This document shows, one piece after another, positions 1 through 7,167 of a stretch of 64,000 bases of DNA. The position numbers were made by a program, and so were the translations under genes. Source of the stretch: Pseudomonas brassicacearum (GTDB lineage: Bacteria; Pseudomonadota; Gammaproteobacteria; Pseudomonadales; Pseudomonadaceae); assembly GCF_003732265.1 (NCBI RefSeq), contig NZ_MOBK01000011.1, forward strand, positions 1 to 64,000, written 5' to 3'. The stretch's first letter is position 1. Each line of letters starts with the position of its first letter. Below the pieces are notes generated by a model, which was not told the origin of the DNA, did not search any database, and worked only from the letters and a program-made list of their open reading frames with translations.

Positions 1-69
1 TCAAAGTGAATACAGCCCAAATTCTATGTTTGGGGGTTCCCCCCAAACATAGAATCTCCCACACTTTGA
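1..69. repeat. Nested perfect palindrome (two-tier hairpin)
   Basis: An inner 16-bp perfect stem (21-36 against 40-55, loop TTC) sits inside an outer 8-bp perfect stem (1-8 against 62-69). It lies just downstream of the minus-strand aldehyde dehydrogenase gene. There is no T-run, so it is not a classical intrinsic terminator, although it could stop transcription or protect the mRNA 3' end. The element may extend past the left edge of the window. Confidence 0.75.
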
Positions 70-82
70 TTGTGTCTAACTG

Positions 83-1663
83 TTAGAGGGCTTCTCGTGA
101 CGGCTGGCCATCCACCAGGCGCTGGATGCGCAGCGGATTGCCATTCTTCAACGCGTCCGGCAGCAGACTGTCCGGGTAGTTCTGGAAGCACACCGGGCGC
201 AGGAAACGGTCAATCGCCAAGGTGCCCACCGACGTGCCGCGCGCATCGGACGTCGCCGGGTACGGTCCGCCATGGACCATCGAATCGCAGACTTCCACGC
301 CCGTCGGATACCCGTTCAGCAGAATCCGCCCGACCTTTTGCTCCAGCAACGCCGTCAGCTCGCCGAACTGTTCAAAGTCCGCCGGATCGCCAATGATCGT
401 CGCCGTGAGCTGGCCATGCAGCCCGTTCAGTGCGGCGCTCAGTTGCGCCTGATCAGCCACTTCCACCACCACCGTGGTCGGACCGAAGACCTCTTCCTGC
501 AAGACGTCATCGCCCTTGAGCAACAGGTTGACGTCCGCCTTGAACAATTGCGGCTGAGCCTGATTGCCCTTTTGCGCGTTGCCCGCCAGATGCGAGATGC
601 CCGGATGCGCGAGGAGTTTTTCCAGGCCTTTGCCATAGCTGCTCAACGTCCCGGCATTGAGCATGGTTTGCGCCGGCTGATCGTTGATCAACCACGCGAC
701 CTGCTGCACGAACGTGCTGAACTGCGGCGAACGAATACCGATCACCAACCCAGGATTGGTGCAGAACTGACCACAGCCTTGAACCACGGACGCCGTCAGG
801 TCTCGGGCGACCGTTTCAGCGCGGCTCTGCAATGCCTGCGGCAGCACGATCACCGGGTTGATGCTCGACATTTCCGCGAACACCGGAATCGGCTGCGCGC
901 GTGCAGCGGCCATGTCGCATAAGGCGCGACCACCCTTCAACGAGCCGGTAAAACCGACGGCCTGAATCGCCGGGTGCTTGACCAGCGCTTCGCCTACCCC
1001 GCCACCGTAGATCATGTTGAACACACCCGCTGGCATGCCGGTTTTTTCCGCGGCACGCAGGATCGCATCGGCCACCCATTCGGCCGTGGCCATGTGGCCG
1101 CCATGCGCCTTGAACACCACCGGGCAACCGGCTGCCAGCGCCGAGGCGGTGTCGCCGCCAGCCGTCGAGAATGCCAACGGAAAATTGCTGGCCCCGAACA
1201 CGGCGACCGGGCCGAGACCGATACGGTATTGGCGCAGGTCCGGACGTGGCAATGGCGTGCGCTCGGGCAATGCTTTGTCGATCCGCGCACCGTAAAAATC
1301 ACCGCGACGCAGCACCTTGGCGAACAGGCGCATCTGGCCGCTGGTGCGGCCGCGCTCGCCTTGAATGCGCCCTGCAGGCAGCGCGGTTTCGCGGCAGACC
1401 ACGGCGACAAACTCGTCACCCAGCGCATCCAGCTCGTCGGCAATCGCATCGAGGAATTGCGCACGACGTTCCGCGCTCAAGCTGCGATAGGCCGGGTAAG
1501 CCGCTGCGGCGGCCTTGGCGGCGGCGTCCACTTCATCCGGGGTGGCCTGGTAGAAATCGTGTGGCAACGCTTCGCCGGTGCTGGCATCGATGCTCTGGAG
1601 TTTGAGCGAGCCAACAGCGCTGCGCTGGCCACCGATGTAGTTGTGTCCAAGGATCTGGGTCAT
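83..1663 (-). CDS. NADP-type aldehyde dehydrogenase, probable alpha-ketoglutaric semialdehyde dehydrogenase
   Basis: This 526-residue aldehyde dehydrogenase probably oxidises 2,5-dioxopentanoate (alpha-ketoglutaric semialdehyde) to 2-oxoglutarate, the last step of non-phosphorylative pentonate or hexarate breakdown. The sequence shows the fold's SNFP motif (Asn about 160), the cofactor Lys about 185, the general base Glu about 264 in AEMSS, and the nucleophile Cys about 301 in GQFCTNPG. The ATG at 1663 was chosen because an AAGGAGA ribosome site lies 5-6 bases upstream and the protein then begins MTQILGHNYIGG; the longer frame overlaps the previous gene. It follows the FAH-type gene by 10 bp, so the two are co-transcribed. 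The family is certain. The exact substrate is inferred from the neighbours. Confidence 0.9.
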   Translation of the reverse strand: MTQILGHNYIGGQRSAVGSLKLQSIDASTGEALPHDFYQATPDEVDAAAKAAAAAYPAYRSLSAERRAQFLDAIADELDALGDEFVAVVCRETALPAGRIQGERGRTSGQMRLFAKVLRRGDFYGARIDKALPERTPLPRPDLRQYRIGLGPVAVFGASNFPLAFSTAGGDTASALAAGCPVVFKAHGGHMATAEWVADAILRAAEKTGMPAGVFNMIYGGGVGEALVKHPAIQAVGFTGSLKGGRALCDMAAARAQPIPVFAEMSSINPVIVLPQALQSRAETVARDLTASVVQGCGQFCTNPGLVIGIRSPQFSTFVQQVAWLINDQPAQTMLNAGTLSSYGKGLEKLLAHPGISHLAGNAQKGNQAQPQLFKADVNLLLKGDDVLQEEVFGPTTVVVEVADQAQLSAALNGLHGQLTATIIGDPADFEQFGELTALLEQKVGRILLNGYPTGVEVCDSMVHGGPYPATSDARGTSVGTLAIDRFLRPVCFQNYPDSLLPDALKNGNPLRIQRLVDGQPSREAL

Positions 1664-1673
1664 GCATGTCTCC

Positions 1674-2666
1674 TTAAAGGGTGCCGACGGTGCCGGGTTC
1701 GAACGCTGCCTGTGCAGGCTCGATGCCATTGATCAACGGCGCACCAAACTCGGCCTGGCTGATTTCAAATACATCACCCGGCCGCGTACGGATACCGTCG
1801 GCGAACGACAAGGTCGCGGTGCCGAAGAAATGAATGTGCACGTCACCCGGTCGCAGGAACTGGCTGTACTTGAAATGGTGGTATTCGAGGTTTTCCAGGC
1901 TGTGGCACATGTTGGCTTCGCCGCTGAGAAACTCGTTCTGCCACAGCACTTCGCCGTCGCGCAGGATGCGGCTGGTACCGGCCAGGTGTTGGGGTAATTC
2001 GCCGACCCGAAGCTCCGGGCCGTAACTGCAACTGCGCAATTTGGAGTGCGCCAGGTACAGGTAGTTTTTACGTTCCATGACGTGGTCGGAGAACTCGTTG
2101 CCGACGGCATAACCGAGGCGATAAGGCTTGCCATCGTGGCCGATGACGTAGAGGCCGCTGAGCTCGGGCTCTTCACCGGCGTCTTCGGCGAACGGTGGCA
2201 GCGGGAACGGGTGGCCCGGCCGAACGACAATGCTGCCGTCGCCCTTGTAGAACCATTCCGGTTGCACGCCAGCCTGCCCCGCGCCCGGTTTACCACCCTC
2301 CACGCCCCATTTGAAAATGCGCATGGTGTCGGTCATGGCCGCTTCGTCACCAGCGTGTTGATGCATTTTGTCCCGTGTCGAGGCGCTGCCCAAATGGGTC
2401 AGGCCAGTGCCGCTGACCAGCATGTGCGCCGCGTCCGGGTGATCCAGCGGTGGCAGGATGCGCAATGTGGCGAGCAGTTCGGCGTAGTCGTGGCTGATGC
2501 CAAGGCCCAGGGCGTTTACTTGCTGCTGCAGAGTTGTGCCGGCCTCGATCGCTGCCAATGCCAGGTCGCGAACGGTGTGCGCGTCTTGCACTTCAAGGAC
2601 CAGACTGTCCTCGACGACACCGACGCGGCGCTCGCCGTTACTTAATTCGAATTGAACCAAACGCAT
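1674..2666 (-). CDS. FAH-superfamily dehydratase/hydrolase (AraD1-like)
   Basis: This 330-residue protein has a C-terminal fumarylacetoacetate-hydrolase fold, with conserved stretches such as GYAVGNEFSDHVMERKNYL and LRPGDVHIHFFGT. Family members in pentonate clusters dehydrate a 2-keto-3-deoxy sugar acid to alpha-ketoglutaric semialdehyde, and the adjoining dehydrogenase would oxidise that product. The ATG at 2666 follows an AGGAGAAA ribosome site; the upstream Met in the open frame lacks one. It sits between the MFS transporter (separated by a REP pair) and the aldehyde dehydrogenase (10 bp). The substrate (2-keto-3-deoxy-L-arabonate, -D-xylonate or similar) cannot be told from sequence alone. 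Confidence 0.82.
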   Translation of the reverse strand: MRLVQFELSNGERRVGVVEDSLVLEVQDAHTVRDLALAAIEAGTTLQQQVNALGLGISHDYAELLATLRILPPLDHPDAAHMLVSGTGLTHLGSASTRDKMHQHAGDEAAMTDTMRIFKWGVEGGKPGAGQAGVQPEWFYKGDGSIVVRPGHPFPLPPFAEDAGEEPELSGLYVIGHDGKPYRLGYAVGNEFSDHVMERKNYLYLAHSKLRSCSYGPELRVGELPQHLAGTSRILRDGEVLWQNEFLSGEANMCHSLENLEYHHFKYSQFLRPGDVHIHFFGTATLSFADGIRTRPGDVFEISQAEFGAPLINGIEPAQAAFEPGTVGTL

Positions 2667-2711
2667 GATTTTCTCCTTTGAACACAATTCTTCAAAACAC
2701 TGCCGAACTAA

Positions 2712-2801
2712 TGTGGGAGCGGGCTTGCTCGCGAAAGCGGTGTGTCAGTCACCATTAATGGAGAAAGTGACGGCCTCTTCGCGAGCAAGCCCGCTCCCAC
2801 A
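2712..2801. repeat. REP pair (BIME), copy 1
   Basis: Two inverted copies of the Pseudomonas REP core (gggagcgggcttgctcgcga and its complement) are separated by about 35 bp. They lie between the MFS gene and the FAH-type gene, where they could act as an mRNA-stabilising stem-loop or a gyrase/IHF-type site. Confidence 0.92.
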
Positions 2802-2818
2802 CTTGATTGATGTTGGCC

Positions 2819-4141
2819 TTAAGTGCGGGTCGCACCGCGCGCACTGGCCGCAAACTGATCCGCCGGCAGCACATGCTTGCGTTCCAGCAACCGGTAAACC
2901 ACACCCGTCAGCACCAGCCCGAACACCATCACACCCGACAGGAAATACAGCCCCGACGCGAGGTTGCCGGTGTACTCCTTCAGCGCGCCGATCACGAACG
3001 GACCGATGTAACCACCGAGGTTGCCCACCGAGTTGATCAAGGCGATCCCGGCCGCCGCACTGGCCCCGGCGAAGAACCGGCCCGGCAAGGTCCAGAACAC
3101 CGCCGTGCAGGAAAACAGCGCGAATGCCACCAGACACAGCGCCGCCAGTTGCAACACCGGCACCGTCAGCCAGGCGCTGAGGAACAGGCCGATGGCGCCG
3201 AGCACGTACAGCACGGCCAAGTGACCGTAGCGGTCATTCAAACGGTCGGAGCTGCGCGGAATGATCAGCAAACCGACGATGCCGAAGATGTACGGCACCG
3301 CCGAGACGAAACCGGTGACGAGGTCGCTGCCGCCGAACTGTTTGATCAACGTCGGCAACCACAGGCCCAGGCCATAAATGCTCAACGTCACTGGCAGATA
3401 AAACAGCGCCAGCAGCAGCACCCGTTTGTCCTTGAGCGCGTGCAACGGGTTGCCGTGACGGGTCTGGCCGTATTCCTCAAGGTCCTTTTTCAGCTCGCCG
3501 GACAACCAGTCCTTTTCGGCCTGGTCCATCCATTTCACTTGTTGCGGACCATTAGGCAGGTAACGCAGCACCGGCCAGGTCAGCAGGATCGCCGGCGTTC
3601 CGATGACGATGAACAGCCACTGCCAGCCGTGCAGACCAAGGGTGCCGTCCATGCCGAGCAAGCCGCCGGACACCGGGCCGGTGACCATCATCGCGATGGG
3701 TTGAGAGAGGATGAACAGGCCGAGGATCTTGCCGCGATGGCGAATCGGGAACCATTGGGTGATGTAGTACAGGACGCCCGGGAAGAACCCGGCTTCCGCC
3801 GCACCTAGCAGAAAACGCATCACATAGAAGCTCTGCGGTCCCTGAACGAACGCCATGCCGATGGTGATGGCGCCCCAGGTGATCATGATCCGCGCGAACC
3901 AGCGTCGTGCACCGAAGCGATCGAGCATCAGGTTGCTGGGGATTTCAAACAGGAAGTAACCAATGAAGAACAGCCCGGCACCCAGACCGTAAGCCGCGTC
4001 ACCGAGGCCGATGTCGGCGCCCATGTGCAGCTTGGCGAAACCTACGGCGGAGCGATCCACATAGGCGATCAGGTACAGCAGGATCAGGAAGGGAATCAGT
4101 TTCAGCGTGATGCGACGAATCAGCCGCAGTTCCTGGCTCAT
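2819..4141 (-). CDS. MFS transporter, anion:cation symporter type (sugar-acid uptake)
   Basis: This 440-residue inner-membrane protein has about twelve hydrophobic segments. It carries the ACS-family hallmarks: a YVDRSAVGFA start to helix 1, GYFLFEIPSNLMLDRFGARRW in the 2-3 region, and WFPIRHRGKILGLF. This subfamily imports aldonates, aldarates and hydroxylated aromatic acids. Its position beside an aldonate dehydratase and ketoglutaric semialdehyde dehydrogenase makes a pentonate or hexonate the likely cargo. It is the first gene of the minus-strand operon and diverges from the dehydratase across a region with two FadR-type operator sequences. Family confidence is high; the substrate is inferred. 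Confidence 0.88.
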   Translation of the reverse strand: MSQELRLIRRITLKLIPFLILLYLIAYVDRSAVGFAKLHMGADIGLGDAAYGLGAGLFFIGYFLFEIPSNLMLDRFGARRWFARIMITWGAITIGMAFVQGPQSFYVMRFLLGAAEAGFFPGVLYYITQWFPIRHRGKILGLFILSQPIAMMVTGPVSGGLLGMDGTLGLHGWQWLFIVIGTPAILLTWPVLRYLPNGPQQVKWMDQAEKDWLSGELKKDLEEYGQTRHGNPLHALKDKRVLLLALFYLPVTLSIYGLGLWLPTLIKQFGGSDLVTGFVSAVPYIFGIVGLLIIPRSSDRLNDRYGHLAVLYVLGAIGLFLSAWLTVPVLQLAALCLVAFALFSCTAVFWTLPGRFFAGASAAAGIALINSVGNLGGYIGPFVIGALKEYTGNLASGLYFLSGVMVFGLVLTGVVYRLLERKHVLPADQFAASARGATRT

Positions 4142-4234
4142 GAGATCGGTCTCCGATTGTTGTTGTTATAGAACCTCGGGGGCCGCCTCTCGCCGAAAAT
4201 CACCAGGGCCAACCCTCCGTTGAAAACGACTATA

Positions 4235-4245
4235 TAGTAATACTA
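4235..4245. promoter_or_regulatory. FadR/GntR-type operator candidate 1
   Basis: TAGTAATACTA is a perfect palindrome and fits the TNGTN3ACNA consensus of FadR-subfamily GntR repressors. It lies in the divergent MFS/dehydratase region, closer to the MFS gene. Confidence 0.6.
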
Positions 4246-4309
4246 ATTACCCAACAACACTTCCAAACCGGCGAATTTGCGCTTATGTTACGCCTTAGCC
4301 GCAACAATA

Positions 4310-4320
4310 TAGTCATACAA
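4310..4320. promoter_or_regulatory. FadR/GntR-type operator candidate 2
   Basis: TAGTCATACAA fits TNGTN3ACNA and shares the ATAGTNATAC core with the copy 75 bp away. It overlaps the region just 5' of the dehydratase start at 4335. The probable binder is the FCD-type GntR protein encoded at 6258-6977. Confidence 0.58.
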
Positions 4321-4334
4321 TAAGAGAATCGATC

Positions 4335-6071
4335 ATGTCTGATAAGAAACCCACCCTGCGCTCCGCCCAATGGTTTGGCACCGCCGACAAGAACGGCTTC
4401 ATGTACCGCAGCTGGATGAAGAATCAGGGCATCGCCGACCACCAGTTCCAGGGCAAGCCGATCATCGGCATCTGCAATACCTGGTCGGAACTGACCCCGT
4501 GCAACGCGCACTTCCGCCAGATCGCGGAGCACGTCAAACGCGGGGTGATCGAGGCCGGTGGCTGGCCGGTTGAATTCCCGGTGTTCTCCAACGGCGAATC
4601 CAACCTGCGCCCGACCGCCATGTTCACCCGCAACCTGACGAGCATGGACGTCGAAGAAGCGATTCGCGGCAACCCGATTGATGGCGTGGTGCTGCTGACC
4701 GGTTGCGACAAAACCACCCCGGCGCTGCTGATGGGTGCGGCCAGTTGCGACGTGCCGGCGATCGTCGTCACCGGCGGTCCGATGCTCAACGGCAAGCATA
4801 AAGGTCAGGACATCGGTTCCGGCACGGTGGTCTGGCAGCTCAGCGAACAAGTGAAAGCCGGCACCATCACCCTTGACGACTTCCTCGCAGCCGAGGGCGG
4901 CATGTCCCGCTCGGCGGGCACCTGCAACACCATGGGCACGGCATCGACCATGGCCTGCATGGCCGAAGCACTGGGCACCTCCCTGCCCCACAACGCGGCG
5001 ATTCCGGCGGTTGATTCACGCCGTTATGTCCTCGCGCACATGTCCGGCATGCGTGCGGTGGAAATGGTTCGCGAAGACCTGAAGCTGTCGAAAATCCTCA
5101 CTAAAGAAGCCTTCGAAAACGCCATCCGCGTCAACGCCGCCATCGGTGGTTCGACCAACGCCGTGATCCATCTGAAAGCCATCGCCGGCCGCATCGGCGT
5201 GGACCTGGAGCTGGACGACTGGACCCGCATGGGTCGCGGCATGCCGACCATCGTCGACCTGCAACCGTCCGGGCGCTTCCTGATGGAAGAGTTCTACTAC
5301 GCCGGCGGCCTGCCCGCCGTGCTGCGCCGTCTCGGTGAAGCCAACCTGATCCCGCATCCGAATGCCTTGACCGTCAACGGCAAGACCCTCGGCGAGAACA
5401 CCAAGGACGCGCCGATCTACGGCGATGACGAAGTGATCCGCACCCTCGACAACCCGATCCGCGCCGACGGCGGCATCTGCGTGTTGCGCGGCAATCTGGC
5501 GCCTCTCGGTGCGGTGCTCAAGCCGTCCGCGGCCACCGCAGAACTGATGCAGCATCGCGGGCGCGCGGTGGTGTTCGAGAACTTCGACATGTACAAGGCG
5601 CGGATCAATGATCCGGAGCTGGACGTCGACGCCAACTCGATCCTGGTGATGAAGAACTGCGGTCCGAAGGGTTATCCGGGCATGGCCGAAGTCGGCAACA
5701 TGGGTTTGCCGGCCAAGTTGCTCGCCCAAGGTGTGACCGACATGGTGCGCATTTCCGATGCGCGCATGAGTGGCACTGCGTATGGCACCGTGGTGTTGCA
5801 CGTCGCGCCGGAAGCGGCGGCAGGCGGGCCGTTGGCGGCTGTGAAGGAAGGTGACTGGATTGAGCTGGACTGTGCAAGCGGCCGTTTGCACCTGGATATT
5901 CCGGATGCTGAACTGGCGGCGCGGATGGCGGATCTGCAGCCACCGCAACAGATGATCCTGGGCGGGTATCGTCAGCTGTACATCGACCATGTACTGCAGG
6001 CGGATCAGGGTTGCGACTTCGACTTCCTGGTCGGCTGCCGCGGCGCCGAAGTGCCGCGCCACTCTCACTAA
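4335..6071 (+). CDS. IlvD/Edd-family sugar-acid dehydratase, probable L-arabonate dehydratase
   Basis: This 578-residue iron-sulfur enzyme would dehydrate an aldonate to its 2-keto-3-deoxy acid. The family's three cluster cysteines are present at residues 56 (ELTPCN), 124 (LTGCDKTTP) and 197 (AGTCNTMGTAS). Their spacing matches that I recall for the Rhizobium L-arabonate dehydratase. The gene diverges from the MFS-FAH-aldehyde dehydrogenase operon, so together the enzymes make a route from pentonate to 2-oxoglutarate. No sugar dehydrogenase or lactonase is encoded nearby, so the cell probably takes up the acid or uses a gene elsewhere. D-xylonate or D-galactonate remain possible substrates. 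Confidence 0.88.
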   Translation: MSDKKPTLRSAQWFGTADKNGFMYRSWMKNQGIADHQFQGKPIIGICNTWSELTPCNAHFRQIAEHVKRGVIEAGGWPVEFPVFSNGESNLRPTAMFTRNLTSMDVEEAIRGNPIDGVVLLTGCDKTTPALLMGAASCDVPAIVVTGGPMLNGKHKGQDIGSGTVVWQLSEQVKAGTITLDDFLAAEGGMSRSAGTCNTMGTASTMACMAEALGTSLPHNAAIPAVDSRRYVLAHMSGMRAVEMVREDLKLSKILTKEAFENAIRVNAAIGGSTNAVIHLKAIAGRIGVDLELDDWTRMGRGMPTIVDLQPSGRFLMEEFYYAGGLPAVLRRLGEANLIPHPNALTVNGKTLGENTKDAPIYGDDEVIRTLDNPIRADGGICVLRGNLAPLGAVLKPSAATAELMQHRGRAVVFENFDMYKARINDPELDVDANSILVMKNCGPKGYPGMAEVGNMGLPAKLLAQGVTDMVRISDARMSGTAYGTVVLHVAPEAAAGGPLAAVKEGDWIELDCASGRLHLDIPDAELAARMADLQPPQQMILGGYRQLYIDHVLQADQGCDFDFLVGCRGAEVPRHSH

Positions 6072-6086
6072 CCACCACCGTCCAAG

Positions 6087-6176
6087 TGTGGGAGCGGGCT
6101 TGCTCGCGAAAGCGGTTTAACATTCAGCAGTGATGTTGACTGTCACACCGCCTTCGCGAGCAAGCCCGCTCCCACA
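6087..6176. repeat. REP pair (BIME), copy 2
   Basis: Inverted REP cores lie directly after the dehydratase stop codon. The spacer contains a tgttgactgtcaca stretch also seen in related form in copies 3 and 39178-39267. Confidence 0.92.
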
Positions 6177-6257
6177 TTTGCTTTGCACCTGCCTCAAGAT
6201 CCCGTCGTGCCTGTTATCATGCGCGACACCCCTTCGCACAGGACCGCGCCGTTCCCC

Positions 6258-6977
6258 ATGGATTACCGCAAACCCTCCGACCGCAAAAGCATGCACTCGC
6301 GCATTGTCCAGGAACTGGGCATGCAGATCGTTTCCGGGCGCTTCAAGCCGGACGACAAACTGCCCGCCGAAGCCCTGCTGTGTGAGGAGTACGCGGTCAG
6401 CCGCCCGGTGCTGCGCGAGGCCACCCGAGTGTTGGTTGCCAAAGGCCTGGTGTATTCGCGCCCGCGTGTCGGCACGGTGGTCAAGCAGCGCAAGGAATGG
6501 CACATGCTCGACCCGGACGTTTTGCATTGGTTGATGCAAAGCAGCCCGCAAAATCAGTTTTTCGATTTGCTCACCAGTGTGCGCAGCATCATCGAACCCG
6601 CTGCTGCGGCACTGGCCGCGCAGTTCGCCACGGAGGCAGACATCGCTTCCATCGGCGAAGCCTACCAGCGCATGGAAGCGGCGCCGACGCCGGAAGCGTT
6701 GCTGCAACCGGACCTGGACTTCCACAGCCGCATCGCCGATGCGACCCACAACGACTTGCTGGCCAACCTGTGCAACATGCTGTCGGTGGCGATTGCCGAG
6801 GCGCTGAAGCATTCCAACCAGCGGCCGAACCTGCATGAACTGGCGCTGCCCCGGCACAAGGCAATCCTCACCGCCATCGAGAATCGCGATGCGCTCGGCG
6901 CCCGGCACGCGACGCTGGTGCAGCTGGATGATGCGCGCAGTGCGTTGAATGTGGTGTTGGGCAGCGATCCCGCATAA
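6258..6977 (+). CDS. GntR-family transcriptional regulator, FadR/FCD subfamily
   Basis: This 239-residue regulator has an N-terminal winged helix (about residues 10-75: GRFKPDDKLPAEALLCEEYAVSR then LREATRVL) and an all-helical FCD ligand-binding domain. The latter includes the metal-site pattern DLDFHSRIADATHNDLL. The start at 6258 (MDYRKPSDRKS) gives the usual FadR-type length; an ATG at about 6219 would add a short tail. It follows the sugar-acid cluster, and two TNGTN3ACNA operators in that cluster's divergent promoter fit this subfamily, so it probably represses the pathway until a sugar acid binds. The effector is unknown. Confidence 0.87.
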   Translation: MDYRKPSDRKSMHSRIVQELGMQIVSGRFKPDDKLPAEALLCEEYAVSRPVLREATRVLVAKGLVYSRPRVGTVVKQRKEWHMLDPDVLHWLMQSSPQNQFFDLLTSVRSIIEPAAAALAAQFATEADIASIGEAYQRMEAAPTPEALLQPDLDFHSRIADATHNDLLANLCNMLSVAIAEALKHSNQRPNLHELALPRHKAILTAIENRDALGARHATLVQLDDARSALNVVLGSDPA

Positions 6978-6990
6978 TCCACAAATCCAA

Positions 6991-7095
6991 TGTGGGAGCG
7001 GCGGTGCGGCGATTCGACTTGCTCGCGAATGCGGTGCATCATTCAATGTTGATGTCGACTGACACGCCGCCTTCGCGAGCAAGCCCGCTCCCACA
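6991..7095. repeat. REP pair (BIME), copy 3, with insertion in left arm
   Basis: The left REP core is interrupted by about 14 extra bases (gtgcggcgattcga) between gggagcgg and cttgctcgcga; the right core is intact. It lies between the convergent GntR and RND genes. Confidence 0.88.
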
Positions 7096-7121
7096 TGGGT
7101 TTAGCGTCAACCTTCAGATGT

Positions 7122-7154
7122 AAAAAAGCCGCAACCTGGGTTGCGGCTTTTTTG
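7122..7154. terminator. Bidirectional intrinsic terminator
   Basis: A 10-bp GC-rich stem (gccgcaacct/gggttgcggc, short loop) is flanked by an A-run on the left and a T-run on the right. It can terminate both the GntR gene (plus) and the RND exporter gene (minus). Confidence 0.93.
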
Positions 7155-7167
7155 TTGCTGGCAAGGA

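Noticed and set aside
6087..6176. Intrinsic terminator after the dehydratase
   Set aside because: The stem is a REP pair without a T-run; it is better described as a repeat.
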